Under the pieces are notes generated by a model. That model saw only the letters and a program-made list of their open reading frames with translations. It made no database searches and was not told the DNA's origin. Shown here piece after piece: positions 8,334-16,349 of a stretch of 64,000 nt of DNA. Within the stretch, counting starts at the first letter, position 1. Every line of letters starts with the position of its first letter. The stretch is taken from the NCBI RefSeq assembly GCF_004765785.1, contig NZ_SBIT01000002.1:62001-126000 (forward strand), read 5' to 3'. This DNA is from Halorussus ruber (lineage in GTDB: Archaea > Halobacteriota > Halobacteria > Halobacteriales > Haladaptataceae). The position numbers were made by a program, and so were the translations under genes.

Positions 8334-9602
8334 TTATTCGCCGCGGAGGACCGCCATTCCGAGTTCGAGGAGGAAGACGACCGCGCACAGCGCCATCCCG
8401 GCGAGCGTCAGCAGTTCCGGAAGTTTCACCCACGCGGGGAAAACGAACGCGGCGTAGGCTTCAGCCTGTTTGAGCGTACTCTGGAGGGTTCCGGTGCCTC
8501 GGTAGCGACTCCGGAGTTCCGTGCCGGGGACCGTCTCGTGGTCCTCCTCGGGAAGCGAGAGTCGGTCTGCGGTGTAGGGCATCTGGACGCCCGAGTACGA
8601 CCAGACGACTCTCCCGCGGTCGTTGATTTCCAGCACGCGGTTGTTGAACGTGTCCACGATGAGCGTGTTCCCGTTGGGCAGGCGGTCGGCGTCCCGCGGC
8701 CAGTGCAGGAGTCCTTTCCCGCCGTACTGCCAGACGATCTCGTTCGTCGTGGCGTTCAACTCGACCACGCGGTCGTTCCCGCTGTCGGCGACCAGCACCG
8801 TGCCGTTCCGGAGCTTGTAGGGGTTGTGCTGTTCGTTCAGGATGGTGTGGTTGCCGGGCTCGCCCACGACGTTCGTGATGTTGTCGGTCTCCGGGTCCAC
8901 TTCGATCACCACGTCGAAGTTCCGAACCGAGAGCTGGAAGTTGCCGTTGTCCAGCTTGTCGATGTCGTTCATGTGCGTCCAGTCGGCCTCCCCGCCGGGG
9001 TCGGGATGGCCGCCGTACTCCTCGTAGAACTCGGTTCCTTGCGCGAGGTGGTTCTCGGCGTGCCACTCCCAGACCACTCCTCCGGACTCGTTCACCACGA
9101 ACGCGCGGTCGTTGCCCATGTCCACGATGGCGGTATTGCCGTTGTCGAGGCGGTCGACGTCGTGGACCTCGTGGTGGGTGATGTACTCGTCGTACCACGA
9201 GTACTCCCAGACGACCTCCTTGGTCTCGTAGTCGAGTTCGAGGACCTTGGCCTCGATGCACTGGTCGGTGTTGACCACGAGGTGTTCGGCGGGGCACTCC
9301 GCGGGCGGGAGTTGGGTCGTCACCGCCACGAGGAAGTTGCCGTTGTCCAACTGTTCGGCGTCGAAGACTCTGGAGTTCGGCGGGTCGAACTCCCAGACGA
9401 CCTCGTTATTTTCGTCCACTTCGAGGAGTTTCCCGTCCAAGCCGTAGCTCTGGACGCTGATGAGGGTGTGGCCCTCGTAGGGTCCTTCCGCAGCCGAAGT
9501 CGCCGAGACGCCCTGCTTGGCGGCCAACCCCTGGGCCCCGAGGACCAGCCCGAGCAGAAGTGCAACCCACGCGAGATACCGCATCCGCCGTCGTCGCTCC
9601 AT
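8334..9602 (-). CDS. Arylsulfotransferase (ASST)-like beta-propeller protein, membrane-anchored
   Basis: 422 residues: signal/anchor helix at about 8-26, a repeat-rich domain (blades with the recurring patterns DRLDNGN, KLDNGNF, RLPNGNTLIVD, each near an aromatic ligand-like residue), and a C-terminal membrane helix near 393-412. Repeated 'LDNGN' motifs with HDVD and DWTHMNDIDKL match the haloarchaeal arylsulfotransferase-like family. True sulfotransfer activity is not established for these homologues. A TATA-like CTTAAT on the minus strand near 9627-9632 predicts a leaderless start at ATG 9602; an alternative ATG is at 9584. A paralogue starts at 63119 and shares the DWTHxNDxDK segment. Confidence 0.8.
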   Translation of the reverse strand: MERRRRMRYLAWVALLLGLVLGAQGLAAKQGVSATSAAEGPYEGHTLISVQSYGLDGKLLEVDENNEVVWEFDPPNSRVFDAEQLDNGNFLVAVTTQLPPAECPAEHLVVNTDQCIEAKVLELDYETKEVVWEYSWYDEYITHHEVHDVDRLDNGNTAIVDMGNDRAFVVNESGGVVWEWHAENHLAQGTEFYEEYGGHPDPGGEADWTHMNDIDKLDNGNFQLSVRNFDVVIEVDPETDNITNVVGEPGNHTILNEQHNPYKLRNGTVLVADSGNDRVVELNATTNEIVWQYGGKGLLHWPRDADRLPNGNTLIVDTFNNRVLEINDRGRVVWSYSGVQMPYTADRLSLPEEDHETVPGTELRSRYRGTGTLQSTLKQAEAYAAFVFPAWVKLPELLTLAGMALCAVVFLLELGMAVLRGE

Positions 9603-9734
9603 ACACGTGCCTGTCTCCTCGGTGGATTAAGGGCTGCCGGTCTCGGTCGAAAGAGGCGAATCGACGGCCATCGACTCCGTCGCTCGGCCCGGACCGACAG
9701 AAGAGCAAAGTACCATGATACCGTATGACATGAT

Positions 9735-10007
9735 ATGGGCGTTTGGGGCTGGATAGTACTCTACGTACTCCTGTTCTCCCTGCTCCAGTTGCTCATCTAC
9801 CGATACCTCCGGAGCGACGAGGACGCGCCGCTGTTCCGCTCGACGCCGCCGAACCGGGAGACGGCCGCCATCGAGGAGGTTCGAGAACTGGAGGACCGAC
9901 ACCGGAGCGACGACCCCGCGGTGGTGGTCTGTCCGCGGTGCGGCACGGAGAACGAGACGGGATTCACCTACTGCCGGAGTTGCGTGAGTCCGATGACGGC
10001 ACGGTGA
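9735..10007 (+). CDS. Small membrane protein with C-terminal zinc ribbon
   Basis: 90 residues. One N-terminal membrane helix (WGWIVLYVLLFSLLQLLIY), an acidic linker, and a C-terminal zinc ribbon CPRCGTENETGFTYCRSC (CxxC, 10 residues, CxxC). The layout is common in haloarchaea (DUF7577-like from memory) and suggests a membrane-tethered ribbon facing the cytoplasm. It is divergent from the arylsulfotransferase-like gene, with a 132-bp AT-rich spacer holding both promoters. Function unknown. Confidence 0.78.
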   Translation: MGVWGWIVLYVLLFSLLQLLIYRYLRSDEDAPLFRSTPPNRETAAIEEVRELEDRHRSDDPAVVVCPRCGTENETGFTYCRSCVSPMTAR

Positions 10008-10100
10008 GAGGCCGGGAATCGAACCGGGAGCGTCGCGCCGGGGGCGACTACCGTCGAGTAACGACAGTCCTTTCTCGCTCGCCCCCGACTCAGTACCCGA

Positions 10101-10799
10101 ATGCCCCGCGCAGTCGCTATCAACGTCGGAGCCAACACCAACGCGCCCGGCGTCCGCGGTCCCATCTACCCGGACGGTTCGTTCGAGTTCGTGCCCATCC
10201 CCGAGGAGGCCCCGACCAGCGAACCCGTGCCGACCTACGCCGACCTGAATCTCGATACGGAAGTTCCGGCAGACGCAATCGACTCGCCGGTCCACTTAGA
10301 CCCGGAGTTCGCAGAGTATCCCGAGTGCGAATCGTACACCTACGGCGACCCCTACGGCGTGAAGGCCCGACCCCTGCTGGACCTCCGCGAGGGCGACTAC
10401 GCGCTGTTCTACGCCACGCTGACGACCCGCGGAACGCCCGAGCGAGAGTGGATTGCCCCCGACTGGGGCGCGTACCTCGTCGGGCAGTTCCGACTGGCGC
10501 GCGACCCGGTAGACGCCGAGGAGTACCGCGACCTGCCGGACGACGAGCGAGCGCGCTTCAGGTCCAACGCCCACGTCAAGCGCGAGGAGTTCGACGCCGC
10601 AGTGCTACTGCGAGGCGACGACGGCGAGTCGGGCCTCTACGAGACGGCGGTCCCGCTGAGTTCCCCCGAGAAGGGGTCGGAGGCGAACCGCGTCGTGACG
10701 GACCTGTCGAGCGACTCCGGCAAGGGACCGTGGTGGCGACGACCGATGAAGTTCGATGCGACCGCGACGGAGGAGGTTTTGGAATTGGCAAAGAAATAA
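10101..10799 (+). CDS. Nmad3-like protein (putative nucleotide modification associated domain 3)
   Basis: 232 residues, soluble, no signal. The opening has a conserved-looking strand (AVAINVGANTNAPGVRGPIY) followed by a PDGSFEFVPIPE segment, then a central LLDLREGDYALFYATLTT region, QFRLARDP, and a Lys-rich end. This order (start motif, 'P-I-x-P-D-G-x-x-x-x-x-P-I-P', then a 'GD-x-x-x-F-Y' strand) is what I recall of Nmad3, a domain predicted to act in DNA or RNA base modification. No modification enzyme adjoins it; the next features are a hairpin repeat and a lipoprotein. It could equally be a general nucleotide-binding protein. The call rests on remembered motifs. Confidence 0.55.
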   Translation: MPRAVAINVGANTNAPGVRGPIYPDGSFEFVPIPEEAPTSEPVPTYADLNLDTEVPADAIDSPVHLDPEFAEYPECESYTYGDPYGVKARPLLDLREGDYALFYATLTTRGTPEREWIAPDWGAYLVGQFRLARDPVDAEEYRDLPDDERARFRSNAHVKREEFDAAVLLRGDDGESGLYETAVPLSSPEKGSEANRVVTDLSSDSGKGPWWRRPMKFDATATEEVLELAKK

Positions 10800-10865
10800 A
10801 ATCCTATTTTTAGGAAATAGAATTGTTTCTTTCGGGCGTTCGGATGCGCTTGGCTGACCAACCGG

Positions 10866-11070
10866 TGGGGTGGGATGAAGGGGCCGCCCGGTCGCGGTCA
10901 CGCGAGGGAACCGAGCGTGACCGCGACCGGGCGGGGGCTTCAAGAAAACATCACAACGAGGGTACTGCTGTTCGTGGTTCTACTCACACCGAGACAAAGC
11001 GGGCGAGGGCTTCAAGAAGACACCACGACCCTCATTCTGCGGTTCGGAGTAGCGGTTACACCGAAAGGTC
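10866..11070 (+). repeat. Compact copy of the structured repeat, plus a 72-bp tandem duplication of its right flank
   Basis: Terminal GAAG (10877-10880) and CTTC (10938-10941) bracket a 19-bp perfect stem (10885-10903 with 10915-10933) closed by the GA-GG-GAA-CC-GA loop (10904-10914). This is the shortest full copy of the family, 65 bp. Downstream, the right flank starting GGGCTTCAAGA is repeated imperfectly: unit 1 from 10935 and unit 2 from 11007, period 72 bp. The gene-free stretch 10800-11153 contains nothing else except the promoter of the next gene. Confidence 0.8.
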
Positions 11071-11153
11071 TGGTGCTGACTTCTCACAGTCGTACTAAAA
11101 CGGATGTCCGAACCACCCACAAGGCACTTTAGCGACGACACGAACCACACCTC

Positions 11154-11843
11154 ATGTCGAGGCTCGCGGTCGTGGCGCTACTCGCCTGCCTTCTCCTCGC
11201 CGGATGCAGCGGACCGCTGGGCGAGAGTACCACGACCGACGCGGAGACGACCGCGAACGCGACCAGAGCAATCGCCGCGCCGGTTTCCGAGACCGGAGTG
11301 ACCGAGACGACCGAAGCGACCGGTGAATCGACCACCGAGCAGACCGCGACCAGTGCTACGTCTGCCGAGGAGACCGCGGCCGAGGAAACGGCCGCCGACG
11401 AGACAGTCGCCGAAATCGAGGAAGCCAGCGCGTCCGGCGGAACCGCCGGGGTTGATGCCGCCGAAGTCACTACTCGGACCGCCCCGCCCGAGACGACCAA
11501 CGGGACCGCGACGAATCAGACCACCACCGAGACCTACGAGCGCAACATGCCCTACGAGGTCCGCGTCTCGAACTCCGGGACGGCCCACCGGAACATCACG
11601 GTCAGCGTCACGGCCGTAAACGACTCCGTCGCCGTGTTCGAGGTCTCGACGCGATTCGCACCGAACGAGACCCGCGAGTTCGACTTCACCGTCGCCGACC
11701 CCGGCGAGTACGAGGCCCGAGTCGAAGTCGAGGGGAGCGTCACGACGAAGCGGTGGGACATCGAAACGCGGGACCCCAAGCGGGCGCTCTCGGTCCACGT
11801 CTCCTCGGACGGGAGAGTCTACGTCGGCTTCCTCGATATTTGA
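11154..11843 (+). CDS. Lipoprotein with Thr/Glu-rich linker and Ig-like C-terminal domain
   Basis: 229 residues. Signal peptide with lipobox (CLLLAGCSG, Cys near residue 19), then a long low-complexity linker of Thr, Glu and Ala (about 25-125) likely to be glycosylated or extended, then a compact beta-rich domain (about 127-229: EVRVSNSGTAHRNITVSVT, RFAPNETREFDFTVADPGEYEARV) resembling CARDB/DUF-type immunoglobulin folds. The predicted place is the outer face of the membrane. It is preceded by repeat DNA and has its own promoter. The function is unknown; such proteins often bind extracellular ligands or act as surface spacers. Confidence 0.75.
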   Translation: MSRLAVVALLACLLLAGCSGPLGESTTTDAETTANATRAIAAPVSETGVTETTEATGESTTEQTATSATSAEETAAEETAADETVAEIEEASASGGTAGVDAAEVTTRTAPPETTNGTATNQTTTETYERNMPYEVRVSNSGTAHRNITVSVTAVNDSVAVFEVSTRFAPNETREFDFTVADPGEYEARVEVEGSVTTKRWDIETRDPKRALSVHVSSDGRVYVGFLDI

Positions 11844-12113
11844 GTTCCACCTACACTAACGTCGCCTGATACGATTTCCCCACTATTCTCGAATAGAGAG
11901 GTTCTTCAGCAATTGTCGATTGGAGCCGATAGAAATCGTCGTGTGCTTTTTAGCCTCCTCCCGGCGACGGTGTTCGGAGTCGCTGGGAATCTGATTCAAG
12001 ACCTCGCGTATCTGGTTCTCGACCCACGGACAGACACGGAATGAAGGTCGCACTTTTTAGAAGCGAACGTCGGGAACAGAACTTTCATCTGTACCTCGGA
12101 AAATCGTATTCGC

Positions 12114-13361
12114 ATGGCTAGCGCGGCGCAGAATCTCACGGAACCCCGCGTTCTCGCGCACACGAAGCGTCGCCTCTTTCCCGACGATAGCGCCGACGAT
12201 TCGTACGCCGTCGTGGATACCCAGTTCACCGCCGACCGATGGCTCGCCGAGGAGCGACTCGACCGAGAACTCGCCGAGGTTCTGGCCCCCTTCAATCACG
12301 TTCGAGTCGGTAGCGGATATCCTGACCTCGTCGGCGTCAGACTCCTCGACGACGAGTTCCTCGCGGTCGAGCGATTCGGTGACGACCCACCATTAGTTGC
12401 GATAGAAGCCAAGGGGTACACCGAAAGCGGACGCGTCGGAGTCGAACGAGGCGTCGTTCAAGCGTACGACCGTCTCCACGAGGCGAACGCGGCCTACGTC
12501 GCGGCTCCCGCCAAAGCGGTGTCCCAATCGGCGCGGACCCTCGCCCGCGAACTGAACGTCGGCGTTCTCGGCGTCGAAGCCGACGGCTCGGTCGAGCCGC
12601 TGGAAACGCCCCGGCTCGTGGGCAGTCGAACGACGACGGAAACCTCGGCGATTCGATTTCAGGCGAGTGCGCAAGGCGTTGCGAACAAGTCCTTCGGCCT
12701 CAACCATCCGAAGAACTACCTCGGGTACCCGCTCGCCCACTACGCGGACGGCCCGACAGCGGAGTTGATGAAAGAGAACAAAGTCGTTCGAGAGGTCGAT
12801 AGCGCACGGCAGGGAGCCGCGTTTCTGAACCTCGTCGACGACCGGCCCGAAGGCGTTCGACTGACGCCGCTCGGTCGGGAGGTGGTCCGATTCGCTCTGC
12901 ACCGCTACGACTCCGCCGAAGACGCGCTAGCGACGTTCCCGAACTGGTATCGAAAGTCGAAGTGCTTCTACGACCTCGCGCCATCGTGGGGGCAACTCAC
13001 CCGACGAGTCGTCTTCGCGTATCCCGCGACGCAACTCCTCGTCGAGGAGATACAGCACCTCCACGAGGATGGGTTCCCCGAGCCGATGCTCGTCGACCTC
13101 GTCGAGTACCTTCACGAACTTCATCCGTCCTTCACTGTCGAGTTGTTCATCCGGGGGACCGACGACGCCAGAGAGCGCGTTCTAGACCGAGACGGTGAAC
13201 TCCGGACCGCACCGTTAGCCGATGGGAATATCTACCACTCTCCGACCGTGTTCCAACTGAAAGCGATGCTGTTCCACGCCGGGATTCTGACCGAGAGAGG
13301 CGCAGAACCCTCCAATCTCGATCCGGAGAGCGACCTCTGGGCGCTCCGTGAACCGCTGTAA
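12114..13361 (+). CDS. Uncharacterised protein with N-terminal PD-(D/E)XK nuclease-like domain
   Basis: 415 residues, no signal or membrane segment. The N-terminal 150 residues carry the layout of a restriction-endonuclease fold: RVGSGYPDLVGVRLL near 60-74 gives the 'PD' strand, and PPLVAIEAKGY near 90-101 the 'E-x-K' strand, followed by a helix (RGVVQAYDRLHEANAAYVAAP) as in Mrr/Holliday-resolvase-like proteins. Residues about 170-415 are mostly helical and contain an LTPLGREVVRFAL stretch like the wing/helix of a winged helix. It is solitary, with about 270 bp of gene-free DNA upstream and tRNA-Gly immediately downstream. It could be a defence or repair nuclease; no partner gene supports either. 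I do not recognise a named family. Confidence 0.65.
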   Translation: MASAAQNLTEPRVLAHTKRRLFPDDSADDSYAVVDTQFTADRWLAEERLDRELAEVLAPFNHVRVGSGYPDLVGVRLLDDEFLAVERFGDDPPLVAIEAKGYTESGRVGVERGVVQAYDRLHEANAAYVAAPAKAVSQSARTLARELNVGVLGVEADGSVEPLETPRLVGSRTTTETSAIRFQASAQGVANKSFGLNHPKNYLGYPLAHYADGPTAELMKENKVVREVDSARQGAAFLNLVDDRPEGVRLTPLGREVVRFALHRYDSAEDALATFPNWYRKSKCFYDLAPSWGQLTRRVVFAYPATQLLVEEIQHLHEDGFPEPMLVDLVEYLHELHPSFTVELFIRGTDDARERVLDRDGELRTAPLADGNIYHSPTVFQLKAMLFHAGILTERGAEPSNLDPESDLWALREPL

Positions 13362-13376
13362 CTCGTTCGACAGAAA

Positions 13377-13447
13377 TGCGCCGACCGGGAATTGAACCCG
13401 GGCTATGAGCTTGGGAAGCTCATGTCCTACCACTAGACCACCGGCGC
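13377..13447 (-). tRNA. tRNA-Gly (anticodon CCC)
   Basis: 71 nt including the discriminator A. Acceptor GCGCCGG pairs with TCGGCGC (one G-U), D arm with GGTA loop, anticodon stem TGAGC/GCTCA with loop TTCCCAA (anticodon CCC), T arm CCGGG/CCCGG with loop TTCAATT. No intron; CCA is not encoded. It ends 15 bp after the solitary nuclease-like gene. An 11-bp copy of its 5' end (ACCACCGGCGC) recurs at 13505-13515. Confidence 0.95.
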
Positions 13448-13515
13448 ACTACGTTCGCTTCGCTCACTTGTGCCCCGAGGCTCGAAAACGCTTCGCGTTT
13501 TCTCACCACCGGCGC
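13437..13515 (-). repeat. Hairpin insert flanked by a duplicated tRNA-Gly 5' end
   Basis: ACCACCGGCGC at 13437-13447 (inside the tRNA gene) is repeated at 13505-13515. Between the copies are two GNA hairpins read on the minus strand: one around 13453-13467 (GT-GA-GC-GAA-GC-GA-AC) and an 8-bp perfect stem at 13484-13502 with a GAA triloop. The 68-bp unit looks like an insertion that duplicated the tRNA edge. The remaining sequence to 13652 shows no gene. Confidence 0.6.
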
Positions 13516-13652
13516 TTGCTCGTCTTTTCTCCCTGCCCGCACTTCAACGTAGCGCTTCAGCCCACCCCTACAACACGCACAGGCCTGCCCATTCGTCCAG
13601 AAATCGAAACCTGACACACGTCTTTTAGTCTCCTCCCTCCCTAGACCAATCC

Positions 13653-14450
13653 ATGATAGACCTCCGATTCTCCGAGGAGGAACTCGAAGCGCGCCGAGAC
13701 CACGTCGTCCAGTTCGTCCGCGAGACCGCCGAGGACGCCGGAACCGACCGGGCGGTCCTCGGCCTCTCGGGTGGCATCGACAGCACGCTCACGGCCTACC
13801 TCGCCGTCGAGGCGCTGGGCGAGGAGAACCTCCACGGCCTCGTCATGCCGGGCGCGGTCAGCCGCGAGGAGAACATGAGCGACGCCGAGTGGGTCGCTCA
13901 GGAGCTGGAAATCCCCTACGACGTGTTTGAAATCAATCCCATCGTGGACAAACTGCTGGACGCCTACTCCGAGGCTGAGGGCGACCAGTTGGCGGTCGGC
14001 AACGCCAGAGCGCGGACCCGAGCGGTCCTGAACTACCTCGTCGCCAACCACGAGGACGCGCTGGTGTTGGGGACGGGCAACCGGAGCGAGGCGCTGGTCG
14101 GCTACTTCACCAAGTACGGCGACGGCGCGGTCGATTGCCACCCGCTGGGGAACCTCTACAAACAGCAGGTACGCCAACTGGCGACCCACGTCGGCGTGCC
14201 CGACGAGTTGGTCGAGAAGCCGCCGACCGCGGGCCTCTGGGCGGACCAGACCGACGAGGAGGAGATGGGCATCGGCTACGACAGCCTCGACGCGATTCTC
14301 GCGCTCCACGTCGACGGCCCGTTGTCGGTCACCGCCACCGCGCGAGAAGTCGAGGAAGTGACCGTGGAGCAGGTCGAGCGCGTCCGGCAGATGTACGAAC
14401 GGAGCGAACACAAGCGCCGGGTTCCGCCAGCGCCCGAGCCGCTGGAGTAA
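13653..14450 (+). CDS. nadE: NAD+ synthetase, ammonia-dependent
   Basis: Last step of NAD synthesis: amidation of deamido-NAD with ATP. 265 residues, the size of the ammonia-dependent type without a glutaminase domain. Seen: PP-loop VLGLSGGIDSTLTAYL near 38-53, LVMPGAVSREEN near 70, LVLGTGNRSEALVGYFTKYGDGAVD near 135-160, and KPPTAGLWADQTDEEEMGI near 190-208. All are family signatures. The start at 13653 fits the conserved N-terminus. It stands alone, between tRNA-Gly and a convergent zinc-finger membrane protein. Confidence 0.95.
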   Translation: MIDLRFSEEELEARRDHVVQFVRETAEDAGTDRAVLGLSGGIDSTLTAYLAVEALGEENLHGLVMPGAVSREENMSDAEWVAQELEIPYDVFEINPIVDKLLDAYSEAEGDQLAVGNARARTRAVLNYLVANHEDALVLGTGNRSEALVGYFTKYGDGAVDCHPLGNLYKQQVRQLATHVGVPDELVEKPPTAGLWADQTDEEEMGIGYDSLDAILALHVDGPLSVTATAREVEEVTVEQVERVRQMYERSEHKRRVPPAPEPLE

Positions 14451-14505
14451 CCGAATCGCTGGAGTAGCCAAACCGCTGGAACAGCCGAACGGCTGGAGTT
14501 GATTT

Positions 14506-15126
14506 TCAGCTACTGGACTGGTTCGCCACGATTCGGACGCTGTCGCCTTTTTTCAGGACGTACTCCGTGGGGTTCACCGACTCGCCGTTGACCTGCACGA
14601 CGGCGGTCTCGTTCGGGTCGTCGCCGTAGGTCGTCCCGTCGTAGGCGACGGTCCCGCCGGTCACGTCGATACCGAGCGTCTGCATCGCGTAGGCCAGCGT
14701 GACCTGCTCGGCGTGGACGTGCCACCGCTCGCCCTTCCCGTTCTCGAAGTGGAAGGCGTCGGCCTGTAGCTGGAACTTTTGGCGACCGAAGTCGAGTTCC
14801 TGCCCGCCGACGGTGGCGTCGATGGTGCCGTGGTAGTGGACCGACCCGACGTTCGTCGGTTGGGTCAGACCGCCGGTGTTCGGGTCGCTGGCTCCGCTCC
14901 CGCCCGAGAAAAACAGGACGTAGCCCAGCAGTCCGGCCAGCAGGAGGCCGCCGACGAGCGCCCCGAACATCGCGGCGGTCGGGGTCTCGTCGTCGGACTC
15001 CAGTTCGGCCACGCGGCGCTGTTCTATCGGCCCGAGTTCGCCCCGATGCTCGTCTCGAAGGTGTCGCAGGTACTGTTCGTCCTCCTGGAACGATGCTCCG
15101 CAGTACGCACACTCCCCCGTCCCCAT
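14506..15126 (-). CDS. Membrane protein with N-terminal C2H2 zinc finger and extracytoplasmic domain
   Basis: 206 residues. The N-terminus is a single C2H2-type finger (CAYCGASFQEDEQYLRHLRDEH, Cys-x2-Cys then His-x4-His), followed by an acidic linker, one membrane helix (AMFGALVGGLLLAGLLGYVLFF, about 52-74) and a C-terminal domain of about 125 residues with HYHGTIDATV, ENGKGERWHVHAEQVTL and ALGI-type beta strands that ends in a ubiquitin-like 'YVLKKGDSVRIV' turn. The predicted topology is finger inside, beta domain outside. I do not recognise the outer domain. Divergent from the M50 protease gene at 15231, with a shared promoter region of about 100 bp. Confidence 0.72.
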   Translation of the reverse strand: MGTGECAYCGASFQEDEQYLRHLRDEHRGELGPIEQRRVAELESDDETPTAAMFGALVGGLLLAGLLGYVLFFSGGSGASDPNTGGLTQPTNVGSVHYHGTIDATVGGQELDFGRQKFQLQADAFHFENGKGERWHVHAEQVTLAYAMQTLGIDVTGGTVAYDGTTYGDDPNETAVVQVNGESVNPTEYVLKKGDSVRIVANQSSS

Positions 15127-15230
15127 GAAACCCTGATACGCGCCGAAACCATTCAGTCTTTGCGCCGGGAGCTATATTTCCGGCGTTCCGTCCGGGGGTT
15201 TATCAACATTCGCGCCGTAGCGTGCGGTGA

Positions 15231-16349
15231 ATGGGTTCGACCGACCCGCCCGCTGACGGTCCGTCGTTGGAGCGACTGAGTGCCGTATTTCGCGTCTACG
15301 AGGCCCGCCGCGACGGCGACCAGTTGGTGTACTACGGCGAACCGCTGGTCCCCCGCGAGCGACTGCTGGAGACCGCGTGGCCTCTGTTCAAGGAACACGG
15401 CTACGAGGTCGAGTTGACCACCGACACGGGCGAGTACGTGCTGGTGGCCCAACCCGCGGACAACAGCATCGACGGGATTCCGTGGACCAACGTCGTGCTG
15501 TTCCTGCTGACGGTCGTCTCAACGCTCTATGCCGGTAGCCAGTGGTATCACCTTCACCCCTTTGAGAACCCTACCCAGATTATCCGAGCGTGGCCATTCA
15601 CCGTGGCAATCCTTGGTGTACTGCTCGCCCACGAACTCGGTCACTATGTTATGACTCGGTATCACGGCGTAGATGCGACCCTACCGTACTTTATTCCAAT
15701 ACCATCACTTATTGGGACGATGGGCGCGGTCATCCGGATGAAGGGCCAGATGCCCGACCGCGAGGCGCTGTTCGATATCGGGGTCGCTGGTCCCTTAGCA
15801 GGGCTAATAGCGACAATTCTCGTGACCGCAATCGGCGTGAGCCTTCCAGCTGAACCTGTACCGGTCGAGTATATCAATGGTACGAGCACAATCGAGGTTG
15901 AGTTCGGGTATCCACCACTATTAAAGCTAATCGCGTGGGCACTTGGCGAGCCGCTCGTCTATGATGACCCAACAAAGATGGTCAACCCCGTCGTCATCGG
16001 CGGCTGGGTCGGGATGTTCATCACCTTCCTGAACCTCATCCCGGTCGGCCAGTTGGACGGCGGCCACATCGTCCGGGCGATTCTGGGCGAGCAACAGGAG
16101 CGCATCGCCGCGCTGGTCCCGGTCGCGCTGTTCGGCCTCGCGGCCTACGTCTTCTACATCGAGGAGGTGAGCAACGCCTCGGTGCTGTGGGTGTTCTGGG
16201 GGCTGTTGACCACCTACGTCGCCTACGTCGGCCCGGCCAACCCCATCGACGACGAGGGGTTGGACCCCAAGCGCAAGGCCATCGGGATTCTGACGTTCGT
16301 GCTGGGCGTGCTGTGCTTCACGCCGGTTCCCATCGAGATTATCACGTAG
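15231..16349 (+). CDS. Site-2 protease family (M50) zinc metalloprotease, short form
   Basis: 372 residues. A soluble N-terminal domain (about 1-80) precedes 6-7 membrane segments. Seen: HELGHYVMTRYHG near 127-139 (HExxH) and NLIPVGQLDGGHIVRAILG near 264-282 (third ligand D). It would cleave membrane proteins within the bilayer. No PDZ domain, unlike the protease at position 1. Odd: from about 15535 to 15990 codons use clearly more A and T in third positions than the flanking parts of the same gene, while the reading frame and motifs stay intact. This suggests that the middle was replaced by homologous recombination with a more AT-rich relative. Confidence 0.9.
   Translation: MGSTDPPADGPSLERLSAVFRVYEARRDGDQLVYYGEPLVPRERLLETAWPLFKEHGYEVELTTDTGEYVLVAQPADNSIDGIPWTNVVLFLLTVVSTLYAGSQWYHLHPFENPTQIIRAWPFTVAILGVLLAHELGHYVMTRYHGVDATLPYFIPIPSLIGTMGAVIRMKGQMPDREALFDIGVAGPLAGLIATILVTAIGVSLPAEPVPVEYINGTSTIEVEFGYPPLLKLIAWALGEPLVYDDPTKMVNPVVIGGWVGMFITFLNLIPVGQLDGGHIVRAILGEQQERIAALVPVALFGLAAYVFYIEEVSNASVLWVFWGLLTTYVAYVGPANPIDDEGLDPKRKAIGILTFVLGVLCFTPVPIEIIT

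Noticed and set aside
10935-11070. CRISPR-like tandem repeat
   Set aside because: Only two imperfect 72-bp units with no spacer pattern and no cas genes; it is the duplicated flank of a hairpin element.
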